Shown in pieces: positions 8,462 through 15,959 of a stretch of 64,000 nucleotides of DNA. The notes beneath the pieces are model-generated. The model did not search any database and had not been told where the DNA came from. It saw only the letters and a program-made list of their open reading frames with translations. Position numbers and translations under genes: made by a program. This DNA is from Paenibacillus sp. DMB5 (GTDB lineage: Bacteria > Bacillota > Bacilli > Paenibacillales > Paenibacillaceae). The stretch spans positions 62,001-126,000 of the forward strand of contig NZ_LRAC01000120.1 in NCBI RefSeq assembly GCF_001517085.1, read 5' to 3'. Positions within the stretch are counted from its first letter, which is position 1; each line of letters begins with the position of its first letter.

Positions 8462-10105
8462 ATGGACAAGTTTCAACAATTGTTTCTCAAGAAAATGCAA
8501 GAAAAACTTGGCGTTTTAGCTACCGCTCCCTCTGTACCTGAGAGTGAAATTTTTCGTCTGATTCATTCCATTAAAGGTACCGCCGGAACAATCGGGCTCT
8601 CTGAATGGTCCGCTGCCGCAGAGAGCCTGACCGGACAGCTGCGGGATGGATCAGAACATGAATGGCCAGCTGATGAATTGAAAGTGCTGCTTAAGCCGCT
8701 ATATAATCTTATTCCCCTTGAAGGGACTGACGGTGTCCTGGAAACAGGAACAGATGAAGAGCAGCCGGAGCCTATACTTCATACTGCAGTCTCCGGCGAA
8801 CCCTTGAAGAAAAGCCTGATTGTGATTATAGACGACGATCCGGATATGCTTAGAGTTCTAAAAGAAACGCTGGAAACGTATGGCTGGATGGTTATGGCCA
8901 CCTCCCTGCCCTCCAAAGCACTGGAATGGTGTTATGATCTGGAGCCGGATTGTGTCATTCTGGATATCGTTCTGGAGAACAGCAGCGGCTTTGAACTGCT
9001 GGACAACATCCGCAGCCGCTGCGAGGAACGGTTGATTCCTACCGTGCTTATGAGTGCCGGGAACGACAAAGAAACACGGATGCGGAGCTATGCCTCGGGA
9101 GCGGATGATTTCATAGCCAAGCCGTTTGAGCTTGATGAGTTCGCTGCACGTATCGGCAGGCAGCTCTCCAGACGCCTAAGGCTGACTTCCATGCTGATGT
9201 TTGATGAGCTGACAGGTGCCTATAACAGCCGTTTCTTCAGACAAGAGCTGGAGCGCTGGCGCAGTGCTTCTTCAGCTGCAGGTTCACCCCTTAGCCTGAC
9301 CGTTCTGGATATAGATCAGTTCCGTAAATGGAATGAGGGGGGGAACTATGATGAAGGCGATAAGCTGCTCCGTTCCTTCTCTTCTTTTATTCGCTCCCGT
9401 CTGCGGGACCAGGACATTTGGGCAAGAGAACGCGCAGACCATTTTCTGCTGCTGCAGCCTGGCTTAACCGTTGAAGAGGCCGAGGATGAGGCTCAGCGTC
9501 TGATCCAGCAGTTTGCCTCATACCAATATCAAATGAATCCGCAATTGCCGCTTGCAGCGACATACTCAGCCGGTGTAACGGCTGTCAGCAGCGAGGTGCC
9601 CGGCGAAAGAATTCTTGAACAGGCCGATATGGCTGTTGCTGCCTCCAAGGCAGCCGGCGGAGGAATCTGCACCCGGTATTCTGAAAATCAATCAGGCCTC
9701 GTGCAGGAGCAGCCTTTGCGTCTTGCCGTGATCGATGATGATGATCTGATCCGCAACCTGCTTGCCAAACAGCTCTCCGATCTTTCCGGGAACTACAATA
9801 TGGAGATTCGCAAGTTCAAGGACGGAGAAGAATTTTTCAGTGATCCGTGGCATTCCATGGGAGGGCGGTATCTTCTGGTTCTGGACCGGATGATGCCGCG
9901 GATGAACGGTATGGAGGTTCTGCGCAAGTTACGAAGCGGGGCTGGACGCGGCGAATATACAATTCTGATGCTGACCGGGGTCAATGAGGAACGCGAGATT
10001 GCAGAAGCAATTCAGGCCGGTACAGATGATTACCTGACCAAACCCTTCAGTCTTGTAGAGCTTGAAGCCCGTGTTGTCAGGCTTGTGCGGGGGATGAACG
10101 GATGA
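8462..10105 (+). CDS. HPt-REC-GGDEF-REC signalling protein with degenerate GGDEF
   Basis: About 547 residues. ATG 8462 is preferred (GGAGA at 8445-8449, spacing about 12; CTG 8456 is an alternative). Order: HPt domain with LIHSIKGTAGTIGL (phosphorylatable His near residue 35); receiver 1 (IIDDDPD near 120, LDI Asp near 168, AKPF Lys near 220); a GGDEF-type domain about 245-400; receiver 2 (VIDDDD near 420, LDRMMP Asp near 474, TKPF). In the GGDEF domain the active-site motif is RADHF instead of GG(D/E)EF, so cyclase activity is very unlikely, yet RDQD stands five residues upstream exactly where the RxxD inhibitory site binds c-di-GMP. I infer a c-di-GMP receptor combined with phosphorelay input. 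It overlaps the next gene by ATGA. Confidence 0.85.
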   Translation: MDKFQQLFLKKMQEKLGVLATAPSVPESEIFRLIHSIKGTAGTIGLSEWSAAAESLTGQLRDGSEHEWPADELKVLLKPLYNLIPLEGTDGVLETGTDEEQPEPILHTAVSGEPLKKSLIVIIDDDPDMLRVLKETLETYGWMVMATSLPSKALEWCYDLEPDCVILDIVLENSSGFELLDNIRSRCEERLIPTVLMSAGNDKETRMRSYASGADDFIAKPFELDEFAARIGRQLSRRLRLTSMLMFDELTGAYNSRFFRQELERWRSASSAAGSPLSLTVLDIDQFRKWNEGGNYDEGDKLLRSFSSFIRSRLRDQDIWARERADHFLLLQPGLTVEEAEDEAQRLIQQFASYQYQMNPQLPLAATYSAGVTAVSSEVPGERILEQADMAVAASKAAGGGICTRYSENQSGLVQEQPLRLAVIDDDDLIRNLLAKQLSDLSGNYNMEIRKFKDGEEFFSDPWHSMGGRYLLVLDRMMPRMNGMEVLRKLRSGAGRGEYTILMLTGVNEEREIAEAIQAGTDDYLTKPFSLVELEARVVRLVRGMNG

Positions 10106-11193
10106 ACGGCCGTTTCGTATTTATACTCCAGGTTGTACAAATAACAGGCCTTGTGCTGTTAGTCCTGCTTGTTAGTCTCTTGATGTATTTATCCGCACGC
10201 AAAGCTATTCATAACAAGCATACTGACCGTTATAACCGCCGTCTCCAGCGGTTACTGGCTACGGACTCAGCACTACAGGTCTTTCTGGAGACGGGTGAAG
10301 CATCCCGTATCCTTAATGTCCGCAAAGACCGCCGTTCACCTGTTTTTGAAGCGCTGCGTATACGCCTGTCCATAAGCAGAACAGAACATGAAAGAGCCCT
10401 GATTTACGAATACGCTCGGAATCATTTTCATGATTACTATGCAAGACAGCTGAAGAATCGCCGCTGGAGTACGCGTGTCAATGCACTCCTGGAGCTGGAG
10501 CTCTTTCGGATGGATACCATGCGGAAGGAACTATCAGAACTGCTGGGCAAAACGAAGCCCTCAGATACTGAAAGATTTCTGATCCTGCGGATTTTTGCCA
10601 GCCTTCAGATGAAGGAGGTTCTGCCCTATCTAAAAGAGGAAGCGTCTTTCTTGTCCGATTCTCAGCTGCTTCAGCTGATATTGCCGCTTCAATCCGCTTT
10701 GCAGGAGGTCATTCTGAATGAATTTCATGTTTATCCCTTAAGAGTACAGTGCGCTGTGGTGGATGCCCTTCGGCTGCGCAATGAACGCTCTGCTCTGGTA
10801 CTGTCCCATCTGGAGTCACTGCTTGGCAGTGAGGAGCCTGACCTTCGGCTACGAGCAGTCAATGCGATAGCTAACTTCGGATACCTCAGTCCTGATGGTG
10901 AAGGCAAGCTGCTAACGCTCCTTCAGACACAGACCGGAATTAGCTGGGATGAACGGCAGGCACTGGCCCGGCTGATGGGAAGCATTCGCGAGGAGCATTT
11001 TCTTCCGGTCCTGCTGGAATTCCTGGGCGATGAATCGTATCCTGTCCGGCAGACCGCCAGTGATTCACTTTCCCGTTACAAATCAGGAGAAGAACAGCTG
11101 CAAAGCGCCGCTCTGCATCACCCGGACCGCTTTGCCAGAGAAATGGCGGAAGAAACGCTGGAAAGGAAACGATATGAAGGTGTCTTCCATTGA
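10102..11193 (+). CDS. HEAT-repeat membrane protein
   Basis: 363 residues. One N-terminal membrane helix (about residues 7-29) precedes a basic stretch and a long all-helical cytoplasmic part. From about residue 120 to the end it shows repeated helical pairs with the HEAT/PBS-lyase-like pattern (for example LRLRAVNAIANFGYLS and YPVRQTASDSLSRYK). HEAT scaffolds bind partner proteins; no catalytic motif is visible. Start ATGA overlaps the stop of the response-regulator gene, and its own end overlaps the GT2 start by 20 bp, so the three genes are translationally coupled. I infer an adaptor connecting the HPt-REC-GGDEF protein with the membrane glycosyltransferase. Confidence 0.7.
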   Translation: MNGRFVFILQVVQITGLVLLVLLVSLLMYLSARKAIHNKHTDRYNRRLQRLLATDSALQVFLETGEASRILNVRKDRRSPVFEALRIRLSISRTEHERALIYEYARNHFHDYYARQLKNRRWSTRVNALLELELFRMDTMRKELSELLGKTKPSDTERFLILRIFASLQMKEVLPYLKEEASFLSDSQLLQLILPLQSALQEVILNEFHVYPLRVQCAVVDALRLRNERSALVLSHLESLLGSEEPDLRLRAVNAIANFGYLSPDGEGKLLTLLQTQTGISWDERQALARLMGSIREEHFLPVLLEFLGDESYPVRQTASDSLSRYKSGEEQLQSAALHHPDRFAREMAEETLERKRYEGVFH

Positions 11194-12634
11194 AGTTATA
11201 TATAATGTGCTGAATAGTTTATCTTACGTGCTGGTGTTCTATGTTGCCTTTATAACGCTGGTCTACATCTCACTGTTTATTATAGCCGCTGTTAAGCTGT
11301 TCCGGGAGAAGGATGTCAAGCCGATCCAGTATGACAAGATTCTAAGCAGTGAGCTGGCCCCTCCCCTATCCATTCTGGTTCCTGCTTATAACGAAGAATT
11401 AAATATAGTCTGGAGTGTACGCTCCCTCCTGGGGATCAATTACAAGCAATTTGAAATTGTTGTCATTAACGATGGGTCCAAGGATTCAACGGCGCAAAGC
11501 TTAATAACGGAATTTCAAATGGTGGAAGTCAAAAGCAAGGTACAATGGTCAGGCCTCGGACGGGAAACCAAACCTATTCGCGGCATCTACCGTTCCCTCC
11601 AGCATCATAATCTGGTACTCGTCGACAAGGAAAACGGCGGAAAAGCGGATGCCCTCAACGTAGGGATTAATGTATGCCAGTACCCGTACTTCGCTTCGCT
11701 GGATGGAGATACGGTGCTCGATACGGATGCCTTTATCAAGGTGATGAAGCCTGTGATGGATGCGCTCCCCGGTGAAGAGATTGTGGCCACCGGAGGCAGC
11801 GTCGGCATTGCTAACGGTAGCTATGTAGACAGCGGCCACCTCAGCAGCGAGAATGTCCTGCTCTCCAGAAAACCGCTGGTTATCATGCAGGTTATCGAAT
11901 ATTTGCGGGCTTTTTTAATGGGGCGTGTAGGTTTAAGCCGGTTCAATATTCTGCTTATTGTTTCAGGAGCTTTTGGCGTATTCAAGAAAGACTGGGTCAT
12001 TGAAGCCGGCGGCTATGAGCCGGGAACGATTGGTGAGGACATGGAGCTGATTGTCAGGCTGCACCGGCGGATCAGGGAGAAAAAAAGTAAGGCGAGAATC
12101 GTATATGTACCGGATCCCGTCTGCTGGACGGAAGCGCCTGAGACTGTGAAGGTCCTTCACCGGCAGCGTACACGCTGGCACCGGGGCCTATTTGAAAGCC
12201 TGTGGAAGCACAAAGTGATGCTTTTAAATCCGCGCTACGGAAGAATCGGGATGATCGCCATGCCCTACTTTGTATTTGTAGAACTGTTAGGCCCTGTAGT
12301 GGAGGTGCTCGGAATACTTACCGTGGTGCTGGGGTTATCACTTCAAGTGGTCAACACGCAGCTCAGTCTGGCTTTGTTTCTGGTGATGGTGATCTACGGT
12401 TCGCTGTTGTCCGTCGGGGCTGTATTGTTCGAGCAGTGGTGCGTTGGACGCTATAATAAGGTCGCCGATTTATTCCGGCTGTTCTTTTATGCGCTCTCGG
12501 AGGCCTTTTGGTTCCGTCCGCTGATGACAGCCTGGCGTTGTAAAGGACTCTTTCAAGCAGTGCGCGGCAAACAGCATCAGTGGGGAGATATGGTACGCGG
12601 AAATGTCATGAACTCCAAGAAGCCGGGTGCTTAA
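11174..12634 (+). CDS. Processive family 2 glycosyltransferase (PgaC/BcsA type)
   Basis: ATG 11174 (weak AAGGAAAC upstream) starts a 486-residue protein; upstream in-frame codons belong to the overlapping HEAT gene frame. A membrane helix (about 11-40) is followed by a GT-A domain with VPAYNEE (near 69), NDGSKDS (near 98), GGKADALN, the DxD motif DGD (near 176), GED acceptor-site Asp (near 286) and QRTRW (near 330), the D,D,D,QxxRW set of processive synthases such as PgaC/IcaA, cellulose and hyaluronan synthase. Several C-terminal helices (about 355-460) form the export channel in this family. It should polymerise and extrude a beta-linked polysaccharide; the sugar is not deducible. A strong terminator follows. 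Confidence 0.85.
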   Translation: MKVSSIEVIYNVLNSLSYVLVFYVAFITLVYISLFIIAAVKLFREKDVKPIQYDKILSSELAPPLSILVPAYNEELNIVWSVRSLLGINYKQFEIVVINDGSKDSTAQSLITEFQMVEVKSKVQWSGLGRETKPIRGIYRSLQHHNLVLVDKENGGKADALNVGINVCQYPYFASLDGDTVLDTDAFIKVMKPVMDALPGEEIVATGGSVGIANGSYVDSGHLSSENVLLSRKPLVIMQVIEYLRAFLMGRVGLSRFNILLIVSGAFGVFKKDWVIEAGGYEPGTIGEDMELIVRLHRRIREKKSKARIVYVPDPVCWTEAPETVKVLHRQRTRWHRGLFESLWKHKVMLLNPRYGRIGMIAMPYFVFVELLGPVVEVLGILTVVLGLSLQVVNTQLSLALFLVMVIYGSLLSVGAVLFEQWCVGRYNKVADLFRLFFYALSEAFWFRPLMTAWRCKGLFQAVRGKQHQWGDMVRGNVMNSKKPGA

Positions 12635-12660
12635 GATTGAACGCAGTAAAGCTTCATGTC

Positions 12661-12703
12661 AAAAAACGGCTACAGTTCCTTAAAAGGACTGTAGCCGTTT
12701 TTT
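12661..12703. terminator. Terminator shared by GT2 and the PH-like gene
   Basis: AAAAAACGGCTACAGT and ACTGTAGCCGTTTTTT are near-perfect arms around CCTTAAAAGG. It ends the GT2 operon. On the other strand its arm encodes the last codons of the small gene at 12680-12964, whose stop codon lies in the loop. Confidence 0.9.
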
Positions 12704-12964
12704 TACCTCAGATATAAAGAATTCAGCATCTGATTCTATTGTATACGCATAGACCCCGTGCTTTGTATGCAAATAGAGTACGCCATGGCCTTGTCCGAGG
12801 TCCTTGAATGATATATCAAAAATCTCGTCAATTGGAAACTCGCGGTAAGCCGAAACAATCCGGTTTGAATAAAGACATAACGAGCGCCTGTGGGTGATGG
12901 TCTCGAGATTGTCTGCAGTGACGATCCGTTCTACTTTATAATAAGGCTGGCTGGCAATAATCAA
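12680..12964 (-). CDS. Small PH-like hypothetical protein
   Basis: 94 residues from TTG 12964, chosen because GGAGGGAG lies just upstream; no ATG fits. It is soluble, rich in beta strands (VERIVTADNLETITHRRSLCLYSNRIV, split here as a strand-turn pattern) and ends in one helix (SEVKKRLQSF), the shape of a small bacterial PH-like domain. I do not recognise a named family. It is 57 bp after mrpG on the same strand, so it is probably the last gene of the usp-mrp operon. Oddity: its final seven codons and stop are inside the terminator hairpin at 12661-12703. Confidence 0.6.
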   Translation of the reverse strand: MIIASQPYYKVERIVTADNLETITHRRSLCLYSNRIVSAYREFPIDEIFDISFKDLGQGHGVLYLHTKHGVYAYTIESDAEFFISEVKKRLQSF

Positions 12965-13021
12965 GGATCTCCCTCCTAGCTGCCCCCGCAGCTAATTCAA
13001 AAGAAATTCAGGGGCATAACA

Positions 13022-13381
13022 TTATTTTGCAGACTTATCCTGGATCGTTTCGACTTTGGGAAGCAACTCATTTTGAACACTGTCCTTCCATAATGGAACG
13101 CCCGAACGATAGGCAGCGCGGCCATTTAAATGTCCTGCCACGGGCGAAGTAATGAATACGAATAAGATGGCGAGCAGCAGCTTTATGCTGACCGTTCCGT
13201 CTTTAAACCAAAAGTACAGAAAGCCCCCGCCAAGCAGACACAATACGCCGAAGGTTGCACTTTTGGTAGCAGCATGCGAGCGCAGATAAACATCGGGCAG
13301 CCGGACTAATCCGAAAGCGCTGATGGCGCAGAAAACAGCACCAATCACCACCAGAATCGAGCTGAATAATTCACCTGTCAT
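13022..13381 (-). CDS. mrpG: Na+/H+ antiporter subunit G
   Basis: 119 residues with three hydrophobic segments, starting SSILVVIGAVFCAISAFGLVRLPDVYLRSHAATKS in outline: the RLPDVYxRxHAATK pattern is diagnostic of MnhG/MrpG. It is the last canonical subunit of the Mrp cation/proton antiporter, a membrane complex that expels Na+ (or K+) in exchange for protons and supports alkaline pH and salt tolerance. It overlaps mrpF by 11 bp, fitting translational coupling. A small PH-like gene follows. Confidence 0.93.
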   Translation of the reverse strand: MTGELFSSILVVIGAVFCAISAFGLVRLPDVYLRSHAATKSATFGVLCLLGGGFLYFWFKDGTVSIKLLLAILFVFITSPVAGHLNGRAAYRSGVPLWKDSVQNELLPKVETIQDKSAK

Positions 13382-13664
13382 GTGCTCTCTCCCCTTCCTC
13401 TACAACAACACCCCGTTCAATATATCTGGCGAGAGCAGTTGTTCCAATAAACGTCAGAATACCGATAACCAGTATTACCTCCAGAAAATCCTGAGTATTC
13501 AGCAGCATACAAAGGACGGTTATCATGGCCAGTACATCAATCCCGATTGTATCCAGTGCAGCAACCCTGTCAGAACGGGTAGGCCCTTTCAGAAGACGGA
13601 ACAGGCAGGCCAGCATCGCCAAGCCCAGAATGGCCAATGACGCAGTTAACAGTGCGGATACCAT
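13371..13664 (-). CDS. mrpF: Na+/H+ antiporter subunit F
   Basis: 97 residues with three membrane helices. It carries the MrpF pattern RLLKGPTRSDRVAALDTIG with the conserved Asp near residue 33, then a helix with LVIGILTFIGTTALARYIERG. In the complex, subunits E, F and G form the small-subunit module thought to carry Na+. Its ATG overlaps the mrpE stop (TGATG). Confidence 0.93.
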   Translation of the reverse strand: MVSALLTASLAILGLAMLACLFRLLKGPTRSDRVAALDTIGIDVLAMITVLCMLLNTQDFLEVILVIGILTFIGTTALARYIERGVVVEEGERAHDR

Positions 13665-14146
13665 CAGCGGGTCACCTCCATAATCACTTGTTCAAAATTG
13701 TCTCTTATCTGTTTGACCATCACCTCTGCATCTTTAACATCAATGGCATGAATGTATAAGGTCTTCCCATCCCCCGATACATCAAGGGTCAGCGTTCCCG
13801 GGGTCAGGCAAATCAGGCAGGACAGCAGCGTGACTTCCCATTCCGAGGTTAAGGCAGTCTCATAAGCAAATATACCGGGACGAATGGCCAGCTTCGGACG
13901 AAGAATATGACCAATCACTACAAAATTAGAAATGGTCAATTCACGGATAAAGATCAGCAGCAGCTTCGTTATGGACCAGAGGCGACGGATATAGAACGGC
14001 CGGGTCTGGGGCCTGGATTTTCTGAATAACAGCAACAGGACTATACCGATCAAATAACCAATAATGAAACTGGAGCCGGTGTTATTGTTATTTATCGCCA
14101 TCCAGAGAAAAGCAATTAACAGGTTAAACAAGAATTGTAAGGCCAT
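13664..14146 (-). CDS. mrpE: Na+/H+ antiporter subunit E
   Basis: 160 residues: two N-terminal membrane helices, then a cytoplasmic domain ending with the family marker TPGTLTLDVSGDGKTLYIHAID (shown as separate strands; TPGT near residue 117). Length and layout match MrpE (about 158 residues in B. subtilis). AAGGAG lies just upstream of ATG 14146, 5 bp after the mrpD stop. Required for Mrp complex assembly and Na+ transport in studied relatives. Confidence 0.93.
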   Translation of the reverse strand: MALQFLFNLLIAFLWMAINNNNTGSSFIIGYLIGIVLLLLFRKSRPQTRPFYIRRLWSITKLLLIFIRELTISNFVVIGHILRPKLAIRPGIFAYETALTSEWEVTLLSCLICLTPGTLTLDVSGDGKTLYIHAIDVKDAEVMVKQIRDNFEQVIMEVTR

Positions 14147-14151
14147 CTCAT

Positions 14152-15630
14152 CTACTCCTTCATCATTACGGCTTGAATGTACTCTGCAGGTGAAGCCAGA
14201 ACATCACCGGCCTGCGATACAAAGGCATATAGAGGATCTGCGCCGATTCCCATCGCAATGACAAGCACCAGCAGTCCGGCGGCGACAGCCGTAGCCCCTT
14301 TTAAGCTGACTGCGGGCCGTTTGTTCCCCGGTTCATTTCCCCAGAATGCCAGCCTGAAGACCTTGATTAAGGAATACAGCACCATAAAGCTTGATCCGAG
14401 GCCTACAAGTGCCAGCGTAAGCATACCGGCATCCAAAGCCCCGCGGATAATTAACAGCTTGCCGGCAAAACCGCTTAGCGGCGGAATACCGACCAGGGCA
14501 AGAGCTAGTATAAAGAACATCCAGCCAAGGAGCGGATATTTCTTAATCATGCCGCCCATAGCGCTTAACTGGTCTGTTCCCGCTGCGGTTATAATCAGCC
14601 CGCCAAGGATGAACATGAGCGCTTTAGCCAGCATGTCGTGCAGCAGATAAAAGACAGCACCGTCCAGTGCATCCTGCGTTCCGGCAGCAAGCCCAAAGGC
14701 CACAAAACCTACACTGATAATGACGTTATAATTAAAAATACGCGGGATGTCCTTGTAGGCGACTGCCCCCAAACTGCCCAGAATCATGGTAGCTGCAGCC
14801 ATCCAGGCTATCAGGTTATGAGTAAGTTCCGTATCGTTTACAAACAGCAGCGTAAAAGTGCGGATGATCGCATACAATCCCACTTTAGTCAGCAGTGCTC
14901 CAAATAATGCTCTGATTGCCGGCGGAGGTGCGCTGTACGATCCCGGAAGCCAAAAAAACAGAAACAGACCGGCTTTCAGGGAAAACACAATTAAAAATAA
15001 TACGGCGATAACATTAATTACGCCGCCTTGGCCCGCTTCGGTAATACGCTGGGACAAATGCGCCATGTTGAGCGTGCCTACAGCAGCATAGAGATAGGCT
15101 ACTGCCGCTACAAACAAGGTTGAGGATACTATATTGATAAGCAGATATTTGGCCGTTTCTCTTAGCTGAAGCTTGGTCCCTCCCAGTGAAATCAGCGCAT
15201 ATGAGGAAATCAGCATGACCTCAAAGAAGACGAACAAGTTGAAAATATCTCCTGTGAGGAAAGAACCGTAAACCCCCACTAGTAGGAAATGAAAAAACGT
15301 ATAGTAATAATACTTTTCCCGCTTCTCTCCAATGCTGCTGAAGGAATAGAGCAATATGGCAAAGCTGACAAGCGAAGCCGTCATCACAAGTAATAAAGCG
15401 AACATATCCCCTACGAATATAATGCCGTAAGGAGGCGCCCAGCCTCCCATCTGTAAGGTCAGAATGCCGTCAGCATGTACACGAGTAACCAGAAGAATTA
15501 TAACAAGCATAGTAAGCAGACCGCTAACCACACTAATCCCCCGCTGATGGCGTAACTTATCTTTGAAGAAAATCAGTATAACCGCCGTACTCAAGGGAAT
15601 AAGGATTGGCAGCACCAGTATATTGTTCAT
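14152..15630 (-). CDS. mrpD: Na+/H+ antiporter subunit D
   Basis: 492 residues, about fourteen membrane helices, a homologue of the NuoL/M/N proton-pumping subunits of complex I. Seen here are the conserved Glu in FVFFEVMLISSYALI (near residue 137), Lys in SLKAGLFLFFWLPGSYSAPP (near 219), and HDMLAKALMFILGG (Lys near 328). These charged residues form the proton path in the family. Start overlaps the mrpC stop by 4 bp (ATGA). Confidence 0.94.
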   Translation of the reverse strand: MNNILVLPILIPLSTAVILIFFKDKLRHQRGISVVSGLLTMLVIILLVTRVHADGILTLQMGGWAPPYGIIFVGDMFALLLVMTASLVSFAILLYSFSSIGEKREKYYYYTFFHFLLVGVYGSFLTGDIFNLFVFFEVMLISSYALISLGGTKLQLRETAKYLLINIVSSTLFVAAVAYLYAAVGTLNMAHLSQRITEAGQGGVINVIAVLFLIVFSLKAGLFLFFWLPGSYSAPPPAIRALFGALLTKVGLYAIIRTFTLLFVNDTELTHNLIAWMAAATMILGSLGAVAYKDIPRIFNYNVIISVGFVAFGLAAGTQDALDGAVFYLLHDMLAKALMFILGGLIITAAGTDQLSAMGGMIKKYPLLGWMFFILALALVGIPPLSGFAGKLLIIRGALDAGMLTLALVGLGSSFMVLYSLIKVFRLAFWGNEPGNKRPAVSLKGATAVAAGLLVLVIAMGIGADPLYAFVSQAGDVLASPAEYIQAVMMKE

Positions 15631-15959
15631 TCCTTTGCCTCCTTGATACTGTCAATATCATCAGTACCCAGGGACTGATAAGAACGGTAAGCAAGTACGA
15701 AATAAAAAGCGGTTACCCCAAAGCTGATTACAATAGAAGTCAGAATCAGAGCCTGAGGCAGAGGATCAACATAAGTATCCTCTTTTCCCAGTACGGGAGC
15801 TGCCCCCTTTTTGAGTCCGGCCATGGTGAGAAGCAGCAGATGTACACCATGTGTCAGCAGGGAAGTTCCCAGTACGATTCGCAGCAGCGTTTTTGACAAA
15901 ATCAAATAGACACCTATAGTAAAGAGAATTCCTATGGCCAGTGCCATTACGAGTTCCAT
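15627..15959 (-). CDS. mrpC: Na+/H+ antiporter subunit C
   Basis: 110 residues, three membrane helices, homologous to NuoK. Diagnostic stretch: DPLPQALILTSIVISFGVTA, with ILSKTLLRIVLGTSLL earlier. GGAGGGGATAAACG precedes ATG 15959, which lies 13 bp inside the mrpAB gene, again pointing to coupled translation. Confidence 0.94.
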   Translation of the reverse strand: MELVMALAIGILFTIGVYLILSKTLLRIVLGTSLLTHGVHLLLLTMAGLKKGAAPVLGKEDTYVDPLPQALILTSIVISFGVTAFYFVLAYRSYQSLGTDDIDSIKEAKE

